Part shown: positions 1 through 21,490 of the stretch, in pieces
Layout: the number at the start of each line of letters is the position of its first letter
Position numbering within the stretch: the first letter of the stretch is position 1
NCBI RefSeq assembly: GCF_040958095.1
Contig: NC_091219.1
Coordinates: 23,604,825-23,668,824, forward strand
DNA: 64,000 nt
From: Procambarus clarkii
Lineage: Eukaryota; Arthropoda; Malacostraca; Decapoda; Cambaridae
Direction of reading: 5' to 3'
The notes under the pieces: model-generated
Database searches by the model: none
The model's input: the letters and a program-made list of their open reading frames with translations, nothing else
Told to the model about the DNA's origin: nothing
Made by a program: the position numbers and the translations under genes

Positions 1-47
1 AAGTATAGACGGACAAAGAGTTACAATAATGTGGCTGAAATATGTTG

Positions 48-321
48 ACCAAACCACACACTAGAGAGTGAAGTGAAGACAATGTTTCGGCTGTCTTAGA
101 CTATTCTCACAGTTGACTTGAGAGTGGTCCAGGACGGACCGAAACGTTGTCGTCCCTTCACTTTTTAGTGTGTAATTACCTAAGTGTAATTTCCTAAGTG
201 TAGTACAGGATGAGAGCTATGTTCGTGGTGTCCCGTCTTCCCAGCACTCTGTCATATAACGCTTTGAAACTACTGACGGTCTTGGCCTCCACCACCTCAC
301 CTAACTGTGTGGTTTGGTCAA
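48..321. repeat. Imperfect palindromic repeat, interrupted by a LINE fragment
   Basis: The left arm starts GTTGACCAAACCACACACTA, and the right arm carries GGTCCAGGACGGACCGAAAC and ends GGTTTGGTCAAC at 310-321. It is the same family as the perfect palindrome at 17573..17740, but the left arm has diverged and the right arm is split by the insertion at 174..305. Confidence 0.75.
174..305 (-). mobile_element. CR1-like LINE fragment inserted in the palindromic repeat
   Basis: This 132-bp piece (with CATATAACGCTTTGAAACTA) matches the larger antisense LINE end at 63491..64000. Flanking TGTGT at 169-173 and 306-310 looks like a 5-bp target duplication inside the palindrome arm. Confidence 0.6.
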
Positions 322-638
322 CATGAGTATAGACACCATTTTCATGATTCTATTTAGGACAATTCTGATGATATATTATAAAGCCCTTTTTCATTCATGG
401 GGGCAATAAAACTGGTCATTACTCATAGTAGTTAATTAATAATGAGTCTAATACATTTTATGAAAGTTATGAACATATAAAAGTTTTATGTTGTGCTTCC
501 AGTTAGTACAAATATCTGTTATAGCCCCTGGACTAACTTGCCTGTACGGCCAGTAAAAGAACAATTTCCTGTTGTTTTAGTGTATAGTATCTTCAAGAAT
601 TTTTTTTATATTTATCAATAATTCTTTTCCATTGATAG
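322..638. other. Intronic sequence, nothing recognised
   Basis: AT-rich sequence upstream of the first PHRF1-type exon. I see no repeat family or open frame. Confidence 0.5.
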
Positions 639-9308
<8,670 letters not shown>

Positions 9309-9660
9309 TGCCGCCTCATAATTTGTGAAACTGCCGCAACAAGGAATTCTCTTCTGTGATTACCAAGTTTGAATGTGTGGCATTGTATATTTTCTTCATG
9401 TTGTATAAACACTACGATGTACAAAATATCCCAGTTTAATTTTGGCCTGTGCATTTGGTAAATATTGTTATTATAATTACAGAATGTGCCCCTTTTATGG
9501 AGTGATGCATTATTGTTTTACCCTCTTCTTTCCTACCGCTTCTTAATCTCCAAATGGTAACTAGAGAATTCCTCTTTGTATAAATTTGAAACTTTGAACA
9601 TACTGTAGTATGCATGCTCAAAAAATACAAGCTTTGAATAAAAATTGGGCAGTGTAGGCA
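9309..9660 (+). other. PHRF1: PHRF1-type 3' UTR with poly(A) signal
   Basis: AT-rich sequence without a repeat signature follows the stop codon. The first canonical AATAAA is at 9637-9642, about 330 bp downstream of the stop, so a transcript end near 9655-9665 is likely. The end is inferred from the hexamer only. Confidence 0.45.
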
Positions 9661-9961
9661 ATGGAGGTTTTATTAGTTTGAGAATCTTTGTATCTGCATA
9701 ATGTTGCAATGTGTGAATCAAATGTATTACACTCTCTCTTGAACACTCGGCAATGTGCTGGATAATCTCAGTTGAAGTTGCTGGCCCAGAAATTCGTTTG
9801 TTTAATTAAGGACATGGAGCCATGTTTTTTCAATCTTTTTCAAATGTGTCTTTTAATGCCATAAAAAGTCTAGAATTTTGACTACATTTTGTATTTTTTT
9901 GAAAGAAATCATGAAACACTTATGTACAGTTAGCCACGTGCTTTACGAACACCTGTTATAC

Positions 9962-10142
9962 GATTGGGGTACCCAGCCACTTTGACCAGACAGTAGAGCG
10001 ATGGTCTCACTTCATGCAGGTTGGCGTTCAATCCCGACTGTCCAAGTGGTACCATTCCTTCCCCCCTCCCCGTCCTATCCCAGATTCTTATCCTGACCTC
10101 TTCCAAGTACTATAAAGTTGTAATAGCTTGGCACTTTCCCCC
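9962..10142 (+). mobile_element. Probable tRNA-derived SINE
   Basis: An A-box-like GTAGAGCGATGGTCTCA is followed 30 bp later by a B-box-like GCGTTCAATCCCGACTG, then a C/T-rich body. It does not form an intact tRNA gene. Confidence 0.5.
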
Positions 10143-10625
10143 TGATAATTAAACAAAAAATTATCCGATTGGGATTTGTTCGGATAAAAAAGTTTGGATA
10201 ACTGGTGGGGCATACAGTCTGAATAAAAATGTGCAATAAAGATGGAACAGGTTTGCCCAGTGACTGTACACAGCACCATTTGAGCAGTGTTCATACATTG
10301 ATGGATGCCTCAGAAACTTTCAACTTTGCTATGGCATTAGGTACATTAGCGTACATGGTACAAGGCAATCTGTTGAGGTTAGCCCTTCACCATTAATCTC
10401 CACCTTTTCTATCTAAAACCATGGAAGATTATAGTTGATGGAGCATTGTTAACAAGCTGATCAAACTATATATTGAAGAGTACAAACAAAACACTGTTGA
10501 ATTTCTGCAACAAAATTATAAATTTTTCCTCCCTAACTTTTCAGAATGACTAACCACTTATCCGAACACAAGAAGTTATCCATTCGGTCTCAGTCCTGAG
10601 AGGATAAGGTAGCATCTGGCTGACT
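10143..10625. repeat. Possible pogo/Tc1-like DNA-transposon remnant
   Basis: Both ends carry TTATCCGA-type motifs in opposing order (TTATCCGATTGGG near 10160, GTTATCCATTCGG near 10574), resembling ends of pogo-like MITEs. Weak; no transposase reading frame. Confidence 0.2.
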
Positions 10626-12028
10626 GTATACATATTTGTTTTTAAGTCATCATCGACTGGGGAGTTGCCAACTAGCATTTTTCTATTAAGAAAAAAATTA
10701 GATTAATTAAATACAAATAATTAAAAAAGTATAAAGCTAGTTTTATAATTAAAAGGGATATTGTTAAGGATTTATGATGCTGCATCTTTGGTTGGAGAAT
10801 TCTAATTTAAAATCTCCATTTTGAGCTTTTACTTCCTGATCTCTAAAGGGTAAATATGAGGAAAGATCAATCTGAAAACATTTTCTAGTGTAAACATGGC
10901 TCTGTGCCCTTTTGCCAGTTTTCTTATAATAGGATTTTTTATATTTTGGGATACTTAACTTTAAAAATTAGTATAGAAGAATCACTTCACATTTGCATAT
11001 ACTGTACTGCCCTTATAGGAAGGTAGACTATATACTGTCTACATGTTCTTCCTTGTAATCCTCATAATGGATGTTTGCAGAAGTGATTACAGTATACCTG
11101 ATTTGTTTATTACACAGTAATTTCAAACAGTCTTACATTATTTCTTAAAAATTTATATTATTTTTACATTGAATAATCTCTTGTACTTGCACTGTATAAA
11201 TTTTGGTTTATTGGTTATAGCCTTATAATGGCAGTTGTAAGAAATAACATTTTATATTTTTTATTGGGATTGTTGGCATTTACTCCATAACAAGATATAT
11301 TATACAATTCCTTAACATTTTATTCATCTATACCTAGAAGTTCCAAAAGCTGCAATACATACCAATTTCCTTATATTTAAATATTTTCTCATTAAAACTT
11401 AAATTTTATAATTACATTATAGTTTCACACGCAACACTCATACTTACCTCGCATTCACACAACAATCTATTATAATAAACAAATATCAATGAAGCAAGCT
11501 GGTTGGGCAGTAAACTTCCACTGGCTAGCAGACAGGTACTGTACTCCCTCCACCAAAGAAATAAATTTAATTTCTGACAGCTTTGATGATCCACCTGCTG
11601 AGGCAAACCGACTGTGACAATGAATGATGACTGATATACTGTCTGATGATTTGCTGTGCTTGTGATGACCATGTCTGCCAACTAATGATTTAAAAATAGA
11701 GACACTGTCAGTTATTGTTTCTAAGAGGGCCCCTCAGCTCCCTGGGCTATACACTGCTACTCAACCATGATTTAAGAAGATGCACCAGGTCTCCAAGTCC
11801 CACCCTTGCTCACTTTGAGCCAGGATCAAGATCTTATTTTGTAAGAGGTGAGGAGGAATTTAGGAATCATAAATCATCCCTACATTAAGAAAAAACTGAC
11901 CAGATAGCACAAGTTTTTTGTTTTTTTTATCACAAGAGTTCTTATATTCTTGTACAGCCACTAGCATGCATAGCATTTCGGGCAGGTCCTTAGTCCTAAT
12001 TTTCCCCGGAATACTACCTGCCAAATCA
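10626..12028. other. Intergenic AT-rich DNA, little recognised
   Basis: No open frame or strong repeat. A short GC-richer stretch (about 11728-11845) resembles the diverged terminal-repeat family R2 (GAGCCAGGATCAAGATC). Confidence 0.4.
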
Positions 12029-13270
12029 TTTAACCCCTTAACTGCGTGGCCTCCAAATATGACACCCCCCAGTGCGCAGGAAATAAAATCTCTGGAAAAA
12101 ATTCTTTTCTCTTTTGAAAGTGTCAAAACCCCTTCCCTGAGTATGGGTATAGTAACAGAAAGTCGAAATTGTACGTACTTTGGCTGCTATGGGGTCCATA
12201 AGTTCGTAAGTGACATCATTTCCTGGTCGCCCGTGGCGTACGCCCCCGGGGCTGCTAGGGCGCTTGGGGCAGGATGCGCGAGTTGCCATGAATATATTTT
12301 TGTTCATTTTCTGCACACATGTTCCAAATACATTTTATGTGCTTTTACGTGCCAATCCTATGTATAATGAACACGTACACTATATTATGGTAGTAGAACA
12401 TCAAGTACTGTCCAAAGACACTGTGTTACGTGCATAACACATGTGTACACATATCCGGCACATATTTCCATTGTATCATGCTAATGTATGTATATATACA
12501 GTCTATTTACACACTATACACTATCACACACTATATACATTCACCATCAACACACTCAGAACTCCGCGAGTGTCAGCTGCCACACCCTCACTCCTCCAAC
12601 ATCCTGTCTCTCCCATACTCCTCAAGCATCTTACTCGCCAACATTGCTCCTTCCACCATACTGTTATTGTTTGTATTACATTATTTACGCATGTTATGTA
12701 TACCTATCTACATGTTTTATTCACCAGAACTATGCAAGTAAGCCGGTATTGTGTCCAAACTTTACAGTAGCCACCATACACTGCATGAGAAATCACACAG
12801 CAGCCAGCAGATGATGCTACGATTACATCGCCTCCCTCACCAAAATAGCTCCACCCAACATACTCCTGTTGCTGTTACTACACTATATACACACATTGTA
12901 TATACCCATGAATAAATGTGTTAACCATAGTGAACTACTAAGCTAGTATGATAAGCAAAACAAGAGTGGCTGCCACACACAGTGAGGCTACCTCGATTCT
13001 CTCCCTCACTCCCTCACCACCATTCCTCCTCCCACAATACTATGCACATGACTGTGTGATACACAGTCATTATCACACTCAGGCTCTTCTATAATACCAT
13101 CATGGCTAAATAATACAAGTTATATATATGTTTTGACATTATTTGGTGATGCTGTGGTCACAAGCTGAACAGCAGTGCTGTGAGCTCATGCTGCGTGTGC
13201 CGGCCTTGGTTGCTCACTGAGTACTGAGGCTCTCACACCCGGGAATGTGGCCCAAATTGCTTTGTTTTTC
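12029..13270. mobile_element. piggyBac-like non-autonomous element, copy 2
   Basis: The left end TTAACCCCTTAACTGCG matches the right end of the copy at 6576..7862. Shared internal blocks occur in the same order: CTGGTCGCCCGTGGCG, a long ACAC/TATA-rich middle and GGTTGCTCACTGAGTACT near 13210. The right end was not located; no transposase frame. Confidence 0.35.
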
Positions 13271-13499
13271 TTTCTCTTTCATCATCGTGTTTTTATGCCA
13301 CCCATATTTTATGTGCCATAGCTTTGTATTTCACTCAGATTTTAAGTCCTGGGGGATTTTAAAGACAGTGTTTCCAGTGGTTTCCAGTCTATTTTACCCT
13401 TGCCACATCCCCACTGTGTGCTCAGTGGATGTCTCATGGGCTGTGTCTTATAATTTACTGGGTTGCTGTGGTGGGGGCTAGTGTGCCCTGTCATTCCTG

Positions 13500-13805
13500 G
13501 GCTTGTGTCCTATGGTTTCTGGGCTTGTGTGCTCTGTGCTTCCTGAGCTTGTATGCCTTGTCCTTCCCAGGCTTGTGTGTGTCCTGTGGCTCCAAGGTTT
13601 GTGTGCCCTGTGGTTCCTGGGCATGTGTGTGCGCCCTGTGGTTCCTGGGCGTGTGTGTGTGTGCCCTGTGGTTCCTGGGCATGTGTGTGTGCCCTGTGGT
13701 TCCTGGGCGTGTGTGTGTGTGCCCTGTGGTTCCTGGGCGTGTGTGTGTGTGCCCTGTGGTTCCTGGGCTTGTGTTTCCTGTGGTTCCTGAGCTTGTGTGT
13801 CCTTT
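13500..13805 (+). repeat. TGTGCCCTGTGGTTCCTGGGC minisatellite
   Basis: About nine degenerate direct units of 30-37 bp, differing mainly in the length of a GTGTG run. Open frames over it on both strands (Cys/Trp-rich or His/Thr-rich) are by-products. Confidence 0.9.
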
Positions 13806-13834
13806 TGTGAGGTTTCCGGTGTTCACACACAAGT

Positions 13835-15420
13835 CTAGCCCTACGTTGGGCGCCAGAATGTGGGGAAACTCGGATTTTTCCTCTACCATAAACCGACACA
13901 TGAAGAGCTCTTAGCTCCCAGCCTGGTGCCAGAATGTGACAGTTACTTTATGAAGGAGGGGTTGACTGAGTAAACAACAACCCAACCCGATAGGTGAGAG
14001 AAAATACCGAGGTCCAACTAATTGAACCTCCAGTCACTGAGTCGCTAGCTCCTCAACTTAATAAATCAATCTAGAGGGTAACCGAGAGGTCCTCACACCA
14101 AATTTAGTGTTTGAAGCTGTGGGCTTGATCCCGAGCTTAGACCAGTTAAATTCAAGAACACAGATGTTCTTGTTGTGGAACACAAAATAACAGGGCAGTA
14201 CAGTACTCATAAAAGGTTATTGACGAAAAGACACTGAAACGATCGACAATACTGTATATTCAACAAACTTAATAATACACGGTAATTTACGTCACATTAC
14301 ATTAATTCCAGAGTGTCACTCCAACAGCTAAGCAATACCAGTGACAGCTGGACGCGGTCCTACCATTCTGACTGGCAACCACGAGACCTCGGTTTCTCTA
14401 CCCTCTTGCATGGGCAAAAGGAACAAAGTGAACTGACTGAACACCAGTGAACACTGACTCAACTGCACATGCCAGTTGCAGTGGCAATCAACAATGATGG
14501 TAATACTCAACAACAACAAAACAGCTTCTCACAAAGAGCTACTTGTCACCTGGACAATCTTCAATCAAGTAATTGATTGACGTTAACACTTGCCACTTGG
14601 ACTGCAATAACAAATACAGGTAATCACGTACAACACTTGATGGTAACATACAAGTACAACACTGTAATGTTCACAACACAATAATTAATAAATGAAAAAA
14701 TAAATCGCAGGTGTCAACTAGACACAACACTCAATGACTTACTCATTCACTGGTGTCTGGAAAGAATATAAAATACACTATCACACATACTGAAATACTC
14801 AATAATGAAATAATGATATAATAATAATATAATATCAATACCAACACCGTACAACTCGGATGCACAAAAATATAAGATATACTAAATGGATAGCATGTGT
14901 ATAATATTTACACCAATGACAGTGAACGGATGCAGTATCGTGCAGACTGCTGTACCGACACATGTCCCGTTGCTTCCTCAACCAATCTACCTCTCACCTG
15001 TACCGAGCGATAATGAGATAAATGCAGGTCGGACGGCTGATCCAGGATCAACATAAGGAAAACACTTTCAGAACAAGAGAAACGTTGGTACTCACTTTAG
15101 GATCAGCCTGTCACTCGCACTTTGCAAGTTACAGTATTGGACTATAGATGCTCCGATATAATGCTCCAGCAATTACCGCATGTGGTGACATGCGAGTAAC
15201 ACAGTTGACACAGGGTGGCAGGTGCAACTCCTCAAGCAATGACCGCACGTGATGACATGCAAGTACAGTAACACAGATGACGCAGGGAAGCAGGTGCAAC
15301 TAGATCAACAGGTGCTCCATGGCCGCTAGTGGCGCAACGAGCAAGCTTGGGTGGTGGTGATGGCAGCTACACATTGTAGGGTGGCGCAGTTTGGCAGGAA
15401 ATTTTACAAGTCCACAAATC
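13835..15420 (-). mobile_element. Possible LTR-retrotransposon end(s), solo LTR
   Basis: On the minus strand TGGCGCCCAACG (13843-13854) is a classical tRNA-type primer-binding site, just after a CACA end. A second similar site (TGGCACCAGG after TGTCACA) ends at about 13935. This suggests one or two LTRs extending right. No gag-pol frame is present. The outer LTR edge near 15420 is a guess from loss of composition bias. Confidence 0.35.
15165..15305 (+). repeat. Direct duplication of about 70-75 bp
   Basis: Two adjacent copies containing GTGACATGCGAGTA / GATGACATGCAAGTA and CACAGATGACGCAGGG-like text, each ending GCAGGTGCAACT. Confidence 0.7.
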
Positions 15421-17540
15421 GCTCTGAAAATAAAGTTCTCTCACTTTGAAAAATATATATAATGACTAAGACAGCACCGATGATGATTTACAGTTCTGTA
15501 CTGTGTATGATCATATTCAATATTTATGTCCTATTAAAGTAATTCAAATGATTACATGAAATCATTATACAGTACTTTATTGCTTATATTGATTATGGAT
15601 AATGGTTACAGATAATCATCACAGTGATTATAGCTATAGATTGTATATAGAAGTAGGTTGTATGATATGATTGCATTAAAAATATTATATTTTTAATTAT
15701 TATAGTTATATTCAGTATATTAATTGTAGAGGTTTATACAGTACACTATATATTAATACACTCACAAATTATTACTGTACTACGTCTATTCTAGCCACTG
15801 CACTCGTCTAATGGGGAACTGTGAAATACTCTATCACTAGACAACAAAAAATTCACAGGACATTATTATGTAGCTCCAGAGACCTTCTTTAATTTGTTGT
15901 GATGAATTTTGTGATGAATGCAAATCAATGTGTGTATTACACCAGACAATATTTTGACAGATTAAATGTTTTCATTATGATTTTGACTTGATTTAGTGAT
16001 ACTTGTATTTTTAAAGAATTTTGGCCGGATACAATTTGTCTTTGAGGACTCTTAGTAGTGTTTTGCTCTTTGAATTAGGTTTGGTAAGCTCTAGTCATTT
16101 TAAACAACTATTAAGTAATTTGAGGTGGCATTATTTCCTTGTAGTGAGCTTTAAGTCATTTTTGTAATAAAAATATTCACACACACATTTGATATTCTAT
16201 ACAATTGTTTAACATTTTATGTATAATACATGATAAAAGTAGGAGAGGCATCTGTGTTTAAAGATCAGTTCATAATATTGCATCACGAGATATATTAGGA
16301 GAAGAAACGGCAGATACCTCCTTTGATCACCTAATTGTGATCAAACTTTATCTAATTAGTTTGATAAAATATATGAGACTTTCATAGTTATGATAGTTAT
16401 ATAAAAGATGTGTCCTTAAAAGAGTAAATGGGCTATTTTATCATCTGAAATATGTGTAGAATACTGGCATGTACTACTTTCTAGTACTAGTATACATATT
16501 TTGTTTGCTCAAGTTTTGGATGCTTTTATCAACTTTAGTACAGTAACATTCATTTTTGTTCCATACTGTTGGCAGTGTATATGTGCAGTGAGGAACCCAG
16601 ATTCAGTTAACAAGGAAAGTGGTAGTTAAAGCATCTAGAAAGCTTTAAGCATTTTCAGTATTAAATATAAATTTCAAAATTTGTGGAACTTTAATTAAAT
16701 ATATAAAATCCAGATTATGACTTGAGTAATTTTGAATAAACATTTTATATCACTTTTTGCTGATTACTGTACAAGCAAATTTTTTTTTTTTTTTATAAAT
16801 CCATGCAAAAGTTTTTATTTATTTTATTTTATTTTGTGTAATGTGAACCATAGTGTTTCTTCTATGCCACATTTCAGTGTGTTATCCTATATGTGCCCTC
16901 TAATTCAATCATTTAGTTGTATTAATAGTTAATTTAACTGAAAGAGATTACAATGGAGATACTAGTAACACCGCTTGATATCATCATCCTCTTTAAGGGT
17001 AATCAAAATAATTTACCAAGCAATGGACTGCTCATTCCTCACTCTACCTGTTGCCTGGTGATGAATAATTTTGTTTGTGTTGATCAGCATATCACCTTGA
17101 GGCAGTGGGAGTTAGATACAATCATGTAGCCAGACTTGTCAGTATTATCTCAAGGAGATTAAGACCCATATTTGACCCCAGTGGTTCAGTCTCGTGCCTT
17201 AATGCCTCATGTTGTATAGCACAGTTTCAACATCTGAAACTTCACTTTATTACTTTATAAATCTGGGTATCCAGTTACACCTATAAAAATACATAAGCAT
17301 GGTTAAATTTTAATTTGACACTGAAATGTTGTAGAAAGAATACAGTACTACTGTAGATTGATTGACATAAAGGCTTTGTAGTTTATTTGTCGAGTGAGAA
17401 GACCAGTCAGAGCAAGGAGTTAATGTATGAAAGAGTTTAAAAAGTGGTGGTTTATAGGTCATGTTATTTTATAGTAGTATGTGTCTAAGGATGATGTATA
17501 AAACGGTCATGCTAGAGTGTACATTATAGATGAGATTGCA
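15421..17540. other. Intergenic AT-rich DNA, nothing recognised
   Basis: About 70% AT with many TATA-rich and homopolymer stretches. No open frame above about 65 codons, no repeat I can name. Confidence 0.5.
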
Positions 17541-17572
17541 GACGAGGAGTCACAATACTGTGGCTGAAATAT

Positions 17573-17740
17573 GTTGACCAAACCACACACTAGAAAGTGA
17601 AGGGATGATGACGTTTCGGTCCGTCCTGGACCATTCTCAAGTCGATTGTGAGAATGGTCATTCACAATTAACTTGAGAATGGTCCAGGACGGACCGAAAC
17701 GTCATCATCCCTTCACTTTCTAGTGTGTGGTTTGGTCAAC
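17573..17740. repeat. Perfect palindrome, two 70-bp arms
   Basis: Left arm 17573-17642 and right arm 17671-17740 are exact reverse complements over 70 bp with a 28-nt spacer. Arms contain GACGTTTCGGTCCGTCCTGG and GTTGACCAAACCACACACTA. A transcript would form a near-perfect hairpin. Confidence 0.97.
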
Positions 17741-19040
17741 CAGAAATGAGATTTTTGAGGAAAGGTGATTTACATACCAGACTGATGAATATCCCCATCA
17801 TGGATGAGTAAGATTGTTTGAGTGGAATCAATTTCGATAGATAGTCCTTCCAGTCACCTGGACTGGACCACCTTTTATTGGATAATGTACAGTATATGTA
17901 AAGAGAGGAGTGTTTATCAAGAATTCAAGAATATTAATCATTTCACACTAATCTTGCAGGTTAATGTGAAACAGCATGATATGCATATACTGTAGTAAAC
18001 TAGGTTAATTTTAATTAAAAACAAATGGATATATTTTATATGAACCTGTGATGAGAATGTGAGAACTAAGTTAAATCTGTTAGGGTTGTATCACAATATT
18101 AATTAAATTAAATGCAGAGAAATTTTCATTCAAACACAATTTTGATATGATATCAAACCCAGATGAAATAAATGAAAGGTGGCAAAAATAATTAAAAGTG
18201 TAGCATAGGGAATAATCTCAAGTATATAATTATTTGTTACTAGTAATATTTAGTAGGTCACAATGAAGTAAAATTATAAAGCAGTACAGAAATTAAGTGA
18301 ATTAAAGCTCTTGGAATTGGTGGATGATGAAATGGTGTATTATAATGCATAAGCTTTGTAATGTGGTACATTAGAGCATTGAAGTAAGATAGTGTACTAG
18401 AATACATAATGAATATAATGATATTGTACCAGTGCACAATAAAACTGTCAAGAATGTATGCAGTTACTGTTGTATATTTAATAAATGTTTTAGGTACTCC
18501 ATTATTCTTCATCGTTGGGAGTAAATTGAGATGATCTGGGAAATGTTGCAGATAAGTTCACATTCCTTCAAGAATGTGAATAAGACATCAAATTCAGAAG
18601 TATATAGTATGAGAAATAAATATACATCGGAAATACTGTAAAATCACAAATGGTCACTGATATACAGAATGAACAAAAAAATTAATTGTTTTAACTCTGA
18701 ACACTTTTGCTACCATGTATGCACCATGTATGTGGAATAATTACAAAATAATTTATTAAAGAAAATTTTATTAAGACCAAGATTGTACAAGAATATTAAC
18801 TTGTTAAATGAAACATTTCTTTTGTATATGATGTACTGTACTGACTAAAAATGCTTATAATAGTCAAGAGCTGTGAAATAGTTTATAAATTAATGAATAC
18901 AAAAATGTTTAGCATACCCCATATGAAATACAGACAAATTTCCTGCTGATATGGACAGTATGTCATTTATTCAGCCCACCCTCCAATGATAGTACAGTAC
19001 TGTATAGTAATTATAGCAACTATTGGGTAAAACATAAAAA
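17741..19040. other. Intergenic AT-rich DNA, nothing recognised
   Basis: No coding or repeat signal beyond AT-rich low complexity. Confidence 0.5.
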
Positions 19041-19720
19041 AAAACAGCATTGAATGAAATGAAAAGCCATTTTCTGGGTGAGAACTGGACCTTTCCCCGG
19101 AGCTATCAAGGCTGATATGGATATATTAGACTTTGGCTTCAGTCAATATGCATGGAGTTCTAGGCCTACCAGGGACTATGAGCCAGAACCTGGCTCCCTC
19201 AGAGCGGCACGAGGAGCAATGGCCTATAGAAACCCCCGTGTGGTTGGATGCATTCTATGTCTACCATCGACCGTGTCAGGCACCCAGAAAGGTAAGCACC
19301 CCAAAACAAACCCCCTATTCGGGTTAACATTGCTACTGAAAGCCGAACTAGTGGACAGAGCTCCCCAAATGAAAACTAGCATGACATCATCACGTCGCTG
19401 TCTGCGTAACCCTCCTCTCCTTCCCTTCCTCCCCAGGAGGGGCAAGGAGGGAGCCTCAGATCCTGGCTACCCATATCCCAGTTCTGAGGCTGGATGTCAA
19501 AACATGCGAAAAACTGCCAACCGAGGGGAGGGTTGCCGGGGAGCCTCCGAGTCTCGCCCAGAAAATGACATTTCATTACATTCAATGCTGGTTTTCTGCG
19601 GGAAGCCCCTGCGGCTCCCAGGAGCTACTTATCCAAAGACAACAATTGGGACATACCCGAGATACAGTCAGCTCTCACTCCTCAACTCTATGTCGAGACT
19701 ACTGGCTGCAGCCGCTGACC
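19041..19720 (-). mobile_element. DIRS terminal-repeat unit, copy 3, with a recombinase tail
   Basis: A complete inverted-ended unit (19041-19596, AACAGCATTGAATG at the left, CATTCAATGCTGGTTTT at the right), then on the minus strand the last part of the recombinase (LQPVVST-like) to about 19720. A 3'-end fragment of a minus-strand DIRS element. Donor-like AAAGGTAAGC at 19289. Confidence 0.75.
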
Positions 19721-19754
19721 CAATATCGGGTTCAAATCCTCCTCATGGTTCCTA

Positions 19755-21170
19755 CTGATTTCTCTCATCGATACATCACATTAATGAGATTTCTTTGTGC
19801 ATGTGCTAGAGATAAGAAATATCCAATATTGGATTTCAATTACTGTACCACAGGATGCATAGGGTTAAACGACTTCAAAGCCATAAGGGCACTGCACGAG
19901 TCAACCGCAATGACAAGGAAATGAAAGCAATTGATGAAGTGCATACAAGACTGCATAAAGTTCCTTTGTGCTAGTCTCCTGGCGGGTAAGAAGCACATAT
20001 AGGTTGGCTCAGGAAAGACAACGAAATATTGTAGAGTCAACAGCATCAGCAAACTTAAACCTATTTGTGAATAGGGCAATGGAGTGCGAGTGTGAAGAAG
20101 TGTTCAAGAAAGAGATTTTATTACCATAGGATGGGTAGAAGCCTTAACTCTGTGGGTCAAGGTCTTGCAAAATTTTGTGAGACCCCTCTGTTTGGCCAAG
20201 GATGGAACAACACGAGGAGAGATTTGCAAACATGAATAGAGAACCTTGCAAGCGAGACATAGATACAGTAAATGGAAAGTGATGATAGGGAACAGGGGCC
20301 TCACAAGAAGTAACAATCAAAGAACGGCATATGCGAGAGAGAGTATATTGCAGGAACCATGCAAGGTAGTAACAATCACAATCCTGTAGACAGAATGTCG
20401 GTTTCCACATACAAGCTTAAGTCCCACATAAGGGGACGAACAATGGGCACCAGAGCTAAGGTGTAATCCAGTATGAATTACACCTTATCCAAAGGTATCC
20501 ATAATCCAGTATGGATCACACCTTATGCTCTTGATGCAGAGCATCAAGACAATGAAGGGTCGAAGGAAAAACATAGTAGTATGCAGGGCAGCCATAATTG
20601 AGTTTAAACAGCACGAGAAAGGAGTAAATAGAGGAATGCGCACCTATCAGCTTCCAGAAAGTATGGGACAAGATTTTAAGGTTAGGTTATTTCAACATTC
20701 AACTCAAGAGGTAAGAGATGAGGGGTAACCAAGGCAAACGAGTAAAAAATATAAACCCTAAAAACTTAGCAGAATCTTCATACAGAAAGGAACTATCGTA
20801 GTGACAATGAGGGACGAAGAACGACCTGCTGCCAAGTAAATGTTATAGCACAAATCTTAGTTGAAGAGAACATAAAGCCATGCTTGGTGGCTCAGGATGA
20901 CACAGCATCAATCGCGAGTTGAAACTGTTGTTGGAGGAAAGGGGAGTCATCACTCCAACAGCAGAGAATGAGATCAACAAAGAGGGGCGAAAAAAATGCC
21001 AGAGGGAAGAGAGTAAGGAAGACCATCTAGGGCAACTAGGAAAAGGGTGGTGCTGAGACCACTGCCTTGGGAAACACCTTCATATTGTCAAAACGTGTCA
21101 GAGTAAGTGGTACCAAGTCTCACTTTAAACGAATGACTAGAGGGGAACTTTTGAAGAAACGGCATATTGC
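19755..21170 (-). mobile_element. LINE (Jockey/I-like), RT and RNase H part, antisense
   Basis: On the minus strand, in fragments: RT palm (LSTTLFLVALDGLPYSLPSG and FAPLCVDLILC, about 21060-20940), then SSNNSF and SFFVPHCHYDSSFLYEDSAK (about 20930-20770), and RNase H (VDSCSALMALKSFNP, near 19870). Many frameshifts. Followed directly by a SINE. Confidence 0.6.
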
Positions 21171-21490
21171 CATATCTTGAGGTTATCTTGAGATGATTTT
21201 GGGGCTTAGCGTTCCCGGTCCTCGACCAGAGTTTAGACAGCGTCCCCCGGTCCTCGACCTTCTTTTTGTTACACACCCCCAGGGAAGCAGCCCGTAGCTT
21301 CTTTTTGTTACACACCCCCAGGGAAGCAGCTGTCTACTCCCAGGTACCTATTTACTGCTAGGTAACAGCTAGGTAATCAGGGTGAAAGAAACATTTTGCC
21401 CATTTGTCTCCGCCTCCACCGGGGATGGAACCCGGAACCTCAGGACTACGAATCCGAAGCGCTGTCCACACAGCTGTCAGGCCATGAAGG
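21171..21490 (-). mobile_element. tRNA-derived SINE with internal duplication
   Basis: The tail side ATCTTGAGGTTATCTTGAGA and CCCGGTCCTCGACC, and a degraded B box on the minus strand, match the SINE at 46817..47078. A 33-bp block starting CTTCTTTTTGTTACACACCC is duplicated in tandem. Confidence 0.75.

Noticed and set aside
13429-13914. Cys/Trp-rich (+) and His/Thr-rich (-) frames resembling secreted repeat proteins
   Set aside because: All frames over this minisatellite are open because of the GTGTG/CCTGTGG repeat; no start context, signal peptide or splice sites.
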